From an uncultured Ruminococcus sp. (GTDB taxonomy: Bacteria > Bacillota > Clostridia > Oscillospirales > Ruminococcaceae), in NCBI GenBank assembly GCA_902780695.1, contig CACZGM010000030.1:1-61411 (forward strand): a stretch of DNA of 61,411 bases. Direction: 5' to 3'. The notes under the pieces were generated by a model, which saw only the letters and a list, made by a program, of their open reading frames with translations, did not search any database and was not told the DNA's origin. Below are positions 45,632-52,129 of the stretch, one piece after another (the stretch's first letter is position 1; every line of letters begins with the position of its first letter). The position numbers were made by a program, and so were the translations under genes.

Positions 45632-45900
45632 TCGTTAATACCATGCTCGTTCAGATATGCCGCTATCGCGTTCACCGAGTACAGCTTCTTAACGTCCTCC
45701 GCCGGAACGTCAAATCCGAACTGCTCATATATCATTGTTACCAGTTCGAGCGAATCTATCGAATCAAGTCCGAGGTTCGGACGATCATCACCCGTGTTGA
45801 AGATGATAGTATCGTCGTTCATTCCGGAGAGAGTATTTTCGTCCAGGTCAAGATGGGAGATAAGGCTCTCTCTTATTTTTACAAGAAAATCTTCGTTCAT
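45628..45900 (-). CDS. Acyl carrier protein
   Basis: A 90-residue carrier protein. The phosphopantetheine site is in LGLDSIDSLELVTMIYEQFG (Ser47). It has about ten extra residues before the last helices compared with a housekeeping AcpP (NDDTIIFNTGDDRPN), so it looks dedicated to this cluster. It has an AAGGAG site and overlaps the ketosynthase gene by ATGA. No phosphopantetheinyl transferase is nearby; the cell's own would be needed. Confidence 0.92.
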   Translation of the reverse strand: MNEDFLVKIRESLISHLDLDENTLSGMNDDTIIFNTGDDRPNLGLDSIDSLELVTMIYEQFGFDVPAEDVKKLYSVNAIAAYLNEHGINE

Positions 45901-45918
45901 AATTTCGGCTCCTTTTCT

Positions 45919-45943
45919 GGAGAATAATCACAGCTTATTCTCC
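45919..45943 (-). promoter_or_regulatory. Stem-loop between precursor genes and the ACP gene
   Basis: Perfect 9-bp stem GGAGAATAA/TTATTCTCC with a 7-base loop, no T-run. It may protect the 3' end of a precursor mRNA or lower expression of the enzyme genes relative to the peptides. Confidence 0.6.
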
Positions 45944-45973
45944 TGCCTGTTTTTAGACCGATATCGGTCATGA

Positions 45974-46363
45974 TCAATAATCCGGCTTATACGGATCATA
46001 TTCCTGACTGTTCTGATCACAGTAATAATTATCCTTACACCATGTTCCGGTATCTTTCTGATAATAATAGTCATGATAAGAAACCGCGCATCCCATTTCA
46101 TGACCGTCGGGCGCATCCTCGCCCTGCCATACCATGCCGCCTGCTACGGTTTCAAGCTCTTCCACGGAAAGTCTGGTCTTTTTCGCTTTCTCCGTCTTGA
46201 ACTTCTTCTCAGCTTCGACAAGCTCGTCAAGAGTTACATCATAACCCATTTCAACAGCTTTTGCGGCAAGCTCCGCAGGGTCGGAGATATCCTTTATCTT
46301 TGCTTTGAGTTCATTGTTTGTCTGAAGCTCCGCTATGAGCTTCTTTGCGGTCTCTTTTGACAT
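45974..46363 (-). CDS. Precursor peptide 4, Nif11/NHLP-type leader
   Basis: A 129-residue precursor: a 76-residue leader beginning MSKETAKKLIAEL and ending LSVEELETVAGG, then a 53-residue core. The core keeps the shared frame WQGEDAPDGHEMGC, SYHDY, WC and YC with Cys spacing C-x16-C-x5-C. It ends in QEYDPYKPDY. The start at 46363 has GAGGAGG; an in-frame ATG at 46408 overlaps the previous gene but would add 15 residues absent from the other copies. It is the last of four and the most divergent leader. It should be cleaved and exported by the C39 transporter. Confidence 0.9.
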   Translation of the reverse strand: MSKETAKKLIAELQTNNELKAKIKDISDPAELAAKAVEMGYDVTLDELVEAEKKFKTEKAKKTRLSVEELETVAGGMVWQGEDAPDGHEMGCAVSYHDYYYQKDTGTWCKDNYYCDQNSQEYDPYKPDY

Positions 46364-46404
46364 CTTTTCTTCCTCCTCGGCTGTTCCGGTAATACAGTCA
46401 GCGA

Positions 46405-46803
46405 TCACAGCGGACCAACCTCGCCATGCCCTGACGAGTGTTCTTCATAGTTCTGCTCACAATAATAGCTTTCCTGACACCATATATTATTCTCTTTCTG
46501 ATAATCATAGTCATGATAAGATACTCCACATCCAAGTTCATGTCCGTCCGGTGCGTCCTCGCCCTGCCATACGGCACCGCCTGCCACAGCGTCAAGTTCA
46601 TCCACGGAAAGCTTCGTCTTCTTTGCCTTTTCCGTTCTGAATTCCTTCTCGGCTGCGATCATCTCCTCCGCAGTAACATCATATCCTGCGTCAGCGGCGA
46701 CCTTCACAAGCTGTCCGGGATCGGTGATGCCCTGTACCTTTGCTTTGAGTTCTTCGTTCGTCTGAAGCTCTGCTATGAGCTTCTTTGCGGTTTCTTTTGA
46801 CAT
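46405..46803 (-). CDS. Precursor peptide 3, Nif11/NHLP-type leader
   Basis: A 132-residue precursor with a 76-residue leader ending LSVDELDAVAGG and a 56-residue core. Core frame: WQGEDAPDGHELGC, SYHDYDYQ, WC and YC, again C-x16-C-x5-C, then a His/Glu/Ser tail. The ATG at 46803 matches the other copies and has GAGGA; an ATG at 46824 is less likely. The first 30 core residues are the same as in precursor 1 and the DNA is nearly identical there, showing recent duplication. Confidence 0.92.
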   Translation of the reverse strand: MSKETAKKLIAELQTNEELKAKVQGITDPGQLVKVAADAGYDVTAEEMIAAEKEFRTEKAKKTKLSVDELDAVAGGAVWQGEDAPDGHELGCGVSYHDYDYQKENNIWCQESYYCEQNYEEHSSGHGEVGPL

Positions 46804-46895
46804 TTTTTTCATCCTCACTTTCATTAAGATAATCTGCGTCTGATGCCTGTGTCAGGTGTTACGGTCATTTTCAGCCGCGATCACTGCCGGTCAGA

Positions 46896-47273
46896 CTAAT
46901 TGTCGTCATTGGTTATAATGTTACTTAAGCAATAAAACGAATTATAGCACCAGATATCGTTTTCCTGCTGATAATCATAGCCATGATAAGAAGTCAGACA
47001 GCCCATTTCATGACCATCGGGCGCGTCATCACCGGTCCATACGTCACCACCCGCCACGGCGTCGAGTTCCTCCACGGATAGTTTTGTTTTCCCGGCTTTT
47101 TCCGATCTGAATATCTTCTCGGCTGCGGCCATTTCCTCCGCGGTAACATCGTATCCCGCGGAGGCGGCAGCTTTTACAAGCTGTGCGGGGTCGGTGATTC
47201 CCTTGATCTTTGCCTTAAGATCTTCGTTTGTCTGAAGCTCGGCTATGAGCTTCTTTGCTGTTTCCTTTGACAT
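46896..47273 (-). CDS. Precursor peptide 2, Nif11/NHLP-type leader
   Basis: A 125-residue precursor: leader of 76 residues ending LSVEELDAVAGG and a 49-residue core with WTGDDAPDGHEMGC, SYHGYDYQQ, WC and YC (C-x16-C-x5-C), ending in NIITNDDN. The core contains no lysine or arginine, so any modification shared by the four peptides cannot be on a lysine side chain. AAAGGAGG precedes the start. It is the most divergent core of the four. Confidence 0.92.
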   Translation of the reverse strand: MSKETAKKLIAELQTNEDLKAKIKGITDPAQLVKAAASAGYDVTAEEMAAAEKIFRSEKAGKTKLSVEELDAVAGGDVWTGDDAPDGHEMGCLTSYHGYDYQQENDIWCYNSFYCLSNIITNDDN

Positions 47274-47308
47274 TTCAAGTAACCTCCTTTAAAGATCCGG
47301 TAATACCG

Positions 47309-47707
47309 TCATTTTCCCGTGAAATCTGCACACTCCGGGTCAGGCATATTAAATTCGCCGCTGCAGTAATATGATTCGTGGCACCATATATTATTCTCTT
47401 TCTGATAATCATAGTCATGATAAGATACTCCACATCCAAGTTCATGACCGTCGGGCGCGTCCTCGCCCTGCCATACGGCACCGCCTGCCACAGCGTCAAG
47501 TTCTTCCACGGAAAGTTTCGTCTTCTTTGCCTGTTCCGCTCTGAATTCCTTCTCGGCTGCGATCATCTCCTCCGCGGTAACGTCGTACCCCGCGTCAACA
47601 GCGACCTTCACAAGCTGTCCGAGATCGGTGATGCCATTCACCTTTGCTTTGAGCTCTTCGTTCGTCTGAAGCTCTGCTATGAGCTTCTTTGCGGTTTCCT
47701 TTGACAT
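47309..47707 (-). CDS. Precursor peptide 1, Nif11/NHLP-type leader
   Basis: The promoter-proximal precursor, 132 residues: a 76-residue leader ending LSVEELDAVAGG and a 56-residue core. The core shares WQGEDAPDGHELGC, SYHDYDYQK, WC and YC with spacing C-x16-C-x5-C, then has a fourth cysteine in PDPECADF. AGGAGG lies 8 bases before the ATG. The core is acidic and aromatic, with conserved Trp, His, Tyr and Cys, unlike typical membrane-active bacteriocins. It heads the four-precursor, ACP and ketosynthase transcript. Confidence 0.93.
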   Translation of the reverse strand: MSKETAKKLIAELQTNEELKAKVNGITDLGQLVKVAVDAGYDVTAEEMIAAEKEFRAEQAKKTKLSVEELDAVAGGAVWQGEDAPDGHELGCGVSYHDYDYQKENNIWCHESYYCSGEFNMPDPECADFTGK

Positions 47708-47882
47708 GATAAGTTCCTCCTATAAGTTTATACTGTATTCTGGACTTGCTGGCACCGGTAAACGAAAAAAATTTTTCGCTCCCGCTTTCCGCCTTATACA
47801 GCTGAAACTCGGATCAGATATCCGGATCAAGCAGCTCTCCGTTCCGGGGGTTTTATGAACCGAAACGAAATTTTACTATCTA

Positions 47883-47911
47883 ATAATACCACAAAATTTC
47901 AAAAAAATCAA
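47883..47911 (-). promoter_or_regulatory. Promoter of the precursor-ACP-ketosynthase transcript
   Basis: Minus strand TTGATT (47911-47906), 17 bases, TATTAT (47888-47883). It leaves an untranslated leader of about 170 bases before precursor 1. The 325-base gap otherwise holds only the terminator of the upstream lipoprotein gene. Confidence 0.75.
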
Positions 47912-47970
47912 TATTTTTTGGTGAAAATGATAACGTTCTTATAAAAAACTGATATTGCGTTCCTGTACAG

Positions 47971-48011
47971 ACAAAAATGTGTTCCCCCGCTTACGCGGGA
48001 GAACACATTTT
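47971..48011 (-). terminator. Terminator of the cohesin-like/lipoprotein operon
   Basis: A 16-bp stem AAATGTGTTCCCCCGC/GCGGGAGAACACATTT with a TTAC loop and a T-run on the minus strand. Confidence 0.9.
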
Positions 48012-48032
48012 ATTGCCTGTATGATGCGGATA

Positions 48033-48497
48033 TTATCCGTAATAGAAGATATACGGCACTTCTTCTCTTTCAATAAGCACCGATGTCTGTTCAAACTCCT
48101 CAAGCATCTTGTCCGCTATCTTTTTGACGGAGTCTTCATCGATATCATAAATGATGTACACAAGAGAGATCTCCCGGTACTTTTGGCCGGTCTCGTCGTT
48201 CAGCCAGCCGCCGACAGCATTATACTGAGTAAATCCGCTGCTGTATTCATAGCAGATATCGTTCGCCCTGCTGACATATCCGTCCGGATCTTCGTTGATA
48301 TCATAGCTTTCATCTGCATTTGTTCCGAGATATATCGTGTATCTGTATCCCTTCTCCGATTTCTGTCCGAGTATCTCCGGCGTGGCAGGTTCACCTGTTT
48401 CTGCTGGTTTTGCTGTCTGCTGCGCTCCGCAGGAGCAAAGTGATGACGCGATGAGCGCCGCAAGAAAGGCAGCCGTGATCTGTTTTTTCATATTCAT
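48033..48497 (-). CDS. Small lipoprotein of unknown function
   Basis: A 154-residue lipoprotein with lipobox SLCSC (Cys23) and a mature domain of alternating strands: YRYTIYLGTNADESYDIN, then GGWLNDETGQKYREISLVYIIY, then DEDSVKKIADKMLEEFEQTSVL. The pattern recalls DUF3574-like domains, but I am not sure. The ATG at 48497 is chosen because AAGGAG lies about 11 bases before it. It begins just after the cohesin-like gene and is read with it. Confidence 0.7.
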   Translation of the reverse strand: MNMKKQITAAFLAALIASSLCSCGAQQTAKPAETGEPATPEILGQKSEKGYRYTIYLGTNADESYDINEDPDGYVSRANDICYEYSSGFTQYNAVGGWLNDETGQKYREISLVYIIYDIDEDSVKKIADKMLEEFEQTSVLIEREEVPYIFYYG

Positions 48498-48502
48498 TCC
48501 GC

Positions 48503-50815
48503 TCAATTCTCCTTCCTGTTTTTATGTACAGAACGTCTTCTGTGTATCTTTGTTTTTCTTGCGAGGAAAACGCACCCGGTAAGGACTGCCGGTATTCCTA
48601 TCGCCGCAGCCGCTCCCGTTGCGGGATTGACAGCACCGCCGCTGTTCGGCACCTCTGTGTCCTGCGGCATTACGATCTCCGGTGCAGCCGTCCGTATCGT
48701 GTTCACCATCATGAACGGCGAGAATGAGTCAAGACGGAACGTTATCTTCTTTACGCCGTCCTCGGTAACTATAGACGACTCTATCTTCTCCGGAATGCCG
48801 TTTACGATATGATACAGCTCGATGCTGTCAGAGTAAGCCGACATATTGCGCGGCAGCGGAATGGTTATATCTATATACCCGCCGTCAGGAAGGGACTTTA
48901 TGTATGAATTGGTATATGTGTCAAAAACACTTACATCGAACGGATAAATGTCGTGTCCGCTCATTCCGAGAGCTTTTAGGGCAGAAACCGCGTCGGGGTC
49001 GCTGTCCGGCAGGTCGGAGATGATTATGATTATATCGTGGTCAAAGAACTCGTATCTTGTTTTTATCCGTATCTTCTCGCCGCCGAGACCGGAAAGATCC
49101 TGCTCCAGCGCAACATTCACCTTTCTGCGGTGTCCTTCTTCGTCATCGGGGAATTCGGGCTCGTAGTCATCGTCGGAAGGGGGCTCCGGATCAATGAACG
49201 GATCGTCGTCCCAACCGTCGTCCGGATCGTACTCCCAGTCGTCGGGGTCGTCCTCCCAGTCGTCAACAAGCTCCGTCGTTTCTCCGTCCGGATTCTCTGT
49301 CGTAACGGGAGTATCGGTGCGGACGGCCGTGCGCGTCGCGGACGCTGTGGTCAGCACCGGCTGCGTATCGGGGTACGACGGTCTGTAAGACGACGTGACC
49401 GGAGGTCTTATGTCGTTATTGAGGATAGAAACGCGGGCGGAGGTTATCGCAGGCTCCCAAAGCTCGCAGTAGTCATAGCCGTTATCTTCCACATAAGCGA
49501 AGCTGGCTTTGTTGAGACGGACAGTGCCTGTGGTGATCGGCGCGTTCTGCTTTGCCCGAAGATCGGCTTTCAGCGTAAGCCCATTCGTCAGATCTATCAC
49601 TCTGCCGGTATTCGAAGCCGCAAGAGAGAAGAACCCGCTCCCGCTGTTTCTGATAGCTCCCGGCACAGACGGCACCCATGATATCACATCGAACATCGTG
49701 GGGTCGAACTCCACGAGTATGGAGGCGGTGTCGGCGTATGCCTGTATGGCAGGAACACTGATATATACCGAGAATGCGGCACCGCGCTTTACCGAGCTTA
49801 CCGAAGCCGATATGCCGCCGCCCCTTACGGGGTCGTAATGCGGTGTATGATCGGTCACCGCTGCGGAAACTCTGAATATCTGCGGAGTCCACAGCTCGGT
49901 GTTCGTCACGCCGTCGTTCTCCACTCTCGAAACGCTGTGAGAAACAAGGGAGAATGTGCCGGTTTTTCCCGCGGCATCGGCTCTTGCGCGCATTTTCGCC
50001 GTAAGTGTGATCCCGCTTCCGAGAGAGATATCCCTGTCAGCCGACGAAGCGGAGACGGAGAAGAATCCGCTGCCGCTGTTGTAAACCACGGAAGCGGGAA
50101 TGTCGGGCTCCCATGAAACGACCTCGAACACGTCGGAGTCAAACTGTGTGCGTATAGACATTGTATCTCCGGAATACGCGGACGCGGGGATATCAATGTA
50201 AGCATAGAAGATCTCGCCGGGAGCGGGATCGGCCGTCGAAAGCCTGAGACCGCCGCCGTTCACAGGCGTTACAGTCTGCCCGCCGGGCTCCTCGTCAACG
50301 TAGGCATAAGCTGTAAGGATCTGCGGTTCCCATAGTTCGCGTATCGTAATGCCGTCGTCCTCGGCGCAGGAAAAGCTGCCCTTTGTTATCGTGAAAGGGA
50401 ATCTTCCCGCAGGTGCCGTGCTCTTTACCGTGAAGCCGGCAGAGATCACAAGGTCTGAGGAAAGATCTATCGCACGGGTGGAATTGCCGGATGAAAGCGC
50501 GATGAATCCGTCTCCGGAACCGGAAGCGGCGTTGGCGACACCGACTGCCCAGTCCTGCTTCACTGCCGGCTCGAAAACACTTTCGTCATATTCGATGCGG
50601 AGCGATGCGGAATCGGCGTTCGTCTGCGCGGCAGGAACCGTGACCGACACGGTGAATGTGTCGCCGCGGGAAAGTGTGTCGTCCGACAGCGTGATGCCGT
50701 TTACCGCGGCGGCAGGTATACGCAGACCGCACAGCGCAGATACGAACGCGAATACGGCAGTAACGGCGAATACCGCAAATCTGCCCTGATATGGAGCATT
50801 TATCGTATTTTTCAT
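48503..50815 (-). CDS. Sortase-anchored protein with three cohesin-like repeats
   Basis: A 770-residue surface protein: signal peptide, three cohesin-like beta-sandwich repeats of about 150 residues, a Thr/Pro then Asp/Glu-rich linker, a C-terminal beta module with FSPFMMVN, and a sorting signal NPATG, hydrophobic helix and basic tail. Each repeat has a matching IEYDESVFE / TQFDSDVFE / VEFDPTMFD strand, an SGSGFF or SGDGFI turn, and ends in ELWEPQI, ELWTPQI or ELWEPAI. Cohesins bind dockerins in cellulosomes; true dockerin binding is not shown here. It has its own promoter and GGAGG site. Confidence 0.85.
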   Translation of the reverse strand: MKNTINAPYQGRFAVFAVTAVFAFVSALCGLRIPAAAVNGITLSDDTLSRGDTFTVSVTVPAAQTNADSASLRIEYDESVFEPAVKQDWAVGVANAASGSGDGFIALSSGNSTRAIDLSSDLVISAGFTVKSTAPAGRFPFTITKGSFSCAEDDGITIRELWEPQILTAYAYVDEEPGGQTVTPVNGGGLRLSTADPAPGEIFYAYIDIPASAYSGDTMSIRTQFDSDVFEVVSWEPDIPASVVYNSGSGFFSVSASSADRDISLGSGITLTAKMRARADAAGKTGTFSLVSHSVSRVENDGVTNTELWTPQIFRVSAAVTDHTPHYDPVRGGGISASVSSVKRGAAFSVYISVPAIQAYADTASILVEFDPTMFDVISWVPSVPGAIRNSGSGFFSLAASNTGRVIDLTNGLTLKADLRAKQNAPITTGTVRLNKASFAYVEDNGYDYCELWEPAITSARVSILNNDIRPPVTSSYRPSYPDTQPVLTTASATRTAVRTDTPVTTENPDGETTELVDDWEDDPDDWEYDPDDGWDDDPFIDPEPPSDDDYEPEFPDDEEGHRRKVNVALEQDLSGLGGEKIRIKTRYEFFDHDIIIIISDLPDSDPDAVSALKALGMSGHDIYPFDVSVFDTYTNSYIKSLPDGGYIDITIPLPRNMSAYSDSIELYHIVNGIPEKIESSIVTEDGVKKITFRLDSFSPFMMVNTIRTAAPEIVMPQDTEVPNSGGAVNPATGAAAAIGIPAVLTGCVFLARKTKIHRRRSVHKNRKEN

Positions 50816-50912
50816 TTATACAGACCTCCGGGCTTTCACAAAAACCGCATTAAGAACATCTATTCCACCACCCACAGCGGCGGAATTATAAAATATATCT
50901 ATATATAGTAGT

Positions 50913-50941
50913 ATTATACCATTAATTTTGTTTTTCGTCAA
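50913..50941 (-). promoter_or_regulatory. Promoter of the cohesin-like gene
   Basis: Minus strand TTGACG (50941-50936), 17 bases, TATAAT (50918-50913). Confidence 0.85.
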
Positions 50942-51055
50942 TGTTTTTGAGCGCGTTTGTCTTTTTGCACAAATTTTTATGAATTATTTGTTAAAATCGG
51001 CAGTACAGGGGGAATTGACCAAGAAAAAACAACCGTGCTGCTATTTCCCGTGCTC

Positions 51056-51084
51056 TTGACAAACAGTGTCCGGAATGATATAAT
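51056..51084 (+). promoter_or_regulatory. Consensus promoter of the ECF-sigma operon, formed at the repeat boundary
   Basis: TTGACA, 17 bases, TATAAT. The last four bases of TATAAT are the first four of the structured repeat (TAATTAATGT), so the insertion appears to have completed the promoter. Confidence 0.85.
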
Positions 51085-51177
51085 TAATGTGTCCTCAACA
51101 ACTGCCTTATGGCAGTTGTTGTTCCGAAATCCGCAATGCGGACTTCGGAGAGCCTTAAAAATACACTTTCAGCGTAT
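51081..51177 (+). repeat. Truncated copy of the structured repeat in the ECF-sigma leader
   Basis: The sequence matches the first 94 or so bases of the complete copy at 27584: the same left end TAATTAATGT, the same CAACAACTGCC/GGCAGTTGTTG hairpin, and a better-paired second hairpin (CCGAAATCCGC/GCGGACTTCGG). It diverges inside the third hairpin after AGCGTAT. It would form the 5' leader of the transcript. Confidence 0.8.
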
Positions 51178-51227
51178 ATTATGTGCGTATAAATATACAG
51201 AACCATAATTTACAGGAGGCAGTGTGT

Positions 51228-51338
51228 ATGTTAAAAAAATGTCCAACAAACGGTTCTTCAGGCCGTCCCGAAAGACGTGCCGGAAGACCGATGCCTGCTC
51301 CCTTCAATATGTACAGACTGCGCGGACCGTGCAGCTGA
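51228..51338 (+). CDS. Small 36-residue protein, Pro/Arg-rich
   Basis: Reads MLKKCPTNGSSGRPERRAG and so on to RLRGPCS. It has AGGAGG nine bases upstream and a strong promoter, and precedes the 61-residue protein and the sigma factor in one transcript. It contains two cysteines and the repeated GRPxR/GRPMP pattern. I do not recognise it; it may be a genuine small protein, a leader peptide controlling the operon, or noncoding. Confidence 0.5.
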   Translation: MLKKCPTNGSSGRPERRAGRPMPAPFNMYRLRGPCS

Positions 51339-51378
51339 CAGGCTGAAGTCGGAAAAACGGGCAAAGGAGGTTACTATA

Positions 51379-51564
51379 ATGGAACGAAAATTGAAAAATC
51401 TGTTTGATTTTCAGCGTTTCGCGCGCAATCCGGCATTACAGCGCATAATTGATGAGGCAGAAAGCTATACCGAAGCCGTTGAGCTGTCCGATGATGTACT
51501 CGGACTCGCGGCAGGCGGAACCGCTGTCGATCCCGAAAAGATAAAGGGAGCGAAAAATGGCTGA
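51379..51564 (+). CDS. Small protein ahead of the ECF sigma factor, with double-glycine-like segment
   Basis: A 61-residue protein beginning MERKLKNLFDFQRFARNP and containing ELSDDVLGLAAGG followed by a 14-residue tail. AAAGGAGG lies at good spacing. The stop overlaps the sigma-factor start by eight bases, so the two are coupled. Small proteins with the opening LFDxQRF next to sigma-70 genes occur in Ruminococcaceae, to my recollection, possibly as anti-sigma factors or regulators. The LAAGG end also resembles a leader of a processed peptide. I cannot decide between these. Confidence 0.75.
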   Translation: MERKLKNLFDFQRFARNPALQRIIDEAESYTEAVELSDDVLGLAAGGTAVDPEKIKGAKNG

Positions 51565-52048
51565 AATCAGTTCCGAACAGATCTATCTCGATTACCGCTC
51601 AAAGGTGGCGGCATATATATCAAGCCATATCCGCAACCGTGAGGACGCCGAGGATCTCGTTTCGGAGGTCTTTATAAAGGTTCATGCGTCGATAGACAGA
51701 TTCGACGAGACCAAGGCGTCCGTTTCGACTTGGGTATATACCATAACCCGTAATACCGTTACGGATTTTCTCCGCCGGAACCGCATTACCGAGGAGCTGC
51801 CAGAGGACGCTCCCTCGCCGCTTCTCACCGAGGAAAGCTATCTGAACGAGGAAACACTTTCCGAACTCGCCGAGGCTCTGACACACCTCGAAGACGACGA
51901 GCGCCGCATAATAGTTCTCCGGTACGGCAGCGGTATGCCGCTTACGGAGATAGCCAACAAGCTGGGTTTAAGCTACGGCGCGGTGAAGATACGACACCGC
52001 AAGGCTCTGAACAAGCTTGAGGAACTGATGAAGAAAAACAATATATGA
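51557..52048 (+). CDS. ECF-type RNA polymerase sigma factor
   Basis: A 163-residue sigma-70 family protein with region 2 (SHIRNREDAEDLVSEVFIKVHASIDRF, STWVYTITRNTVTDFLRR) and region 4 (DDERRIIVLRYG, then the HTH PLTEIANKLGLSYGAVKIRHRKAL). This is the normal two-domain ECF architecture. It directs RNA polymerase to a special promoter set, unknown here. Its upstream coupled small protein is the best candidate for a cognate regulator. A terminator follows. Confidence 0.93.
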   Translation: MAEISSEQIYLDYRSKVAAYISSHIRNREDAEDLVSEVFIKVHASIDRFDETKASVSTWVYTITRNTVTDFLRRNRITEELPEDAPSPLLTEESYLNEETLSELAEALTHLEDDERRIIVLRYGSGMPLTEIANKLGLSYGAVKIRHRKALNKLEELMKKNNI

Positions 52049-52059
52049 TGCAATAAAAA

Positions 52060-52097
52060 CAGGTACCTTGGCATTATTTCGCCGAGGTACCTTTTTA
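52060..52097 (+). terminator. Terminator of the ECF-sigma operon
   Basis: AGGTACCTTGGC/GCCGAGGTACCT stem followed by TTTTT. Confidence 0.9.
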
Positions 52098-52129
52098 TTA
52101 CAGCAGTTTCCGCTCACTGCATCCGTGTG

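Noticed and set aside
51379-51564. Fifth member of the Nif11-leader precursor family
   Set aside because: It ends in AGG-like residues but lacks the MSKETAKK leader and the WQGEDAPDGHE core, and is coupled to a sigma factor; reported only as an open question.
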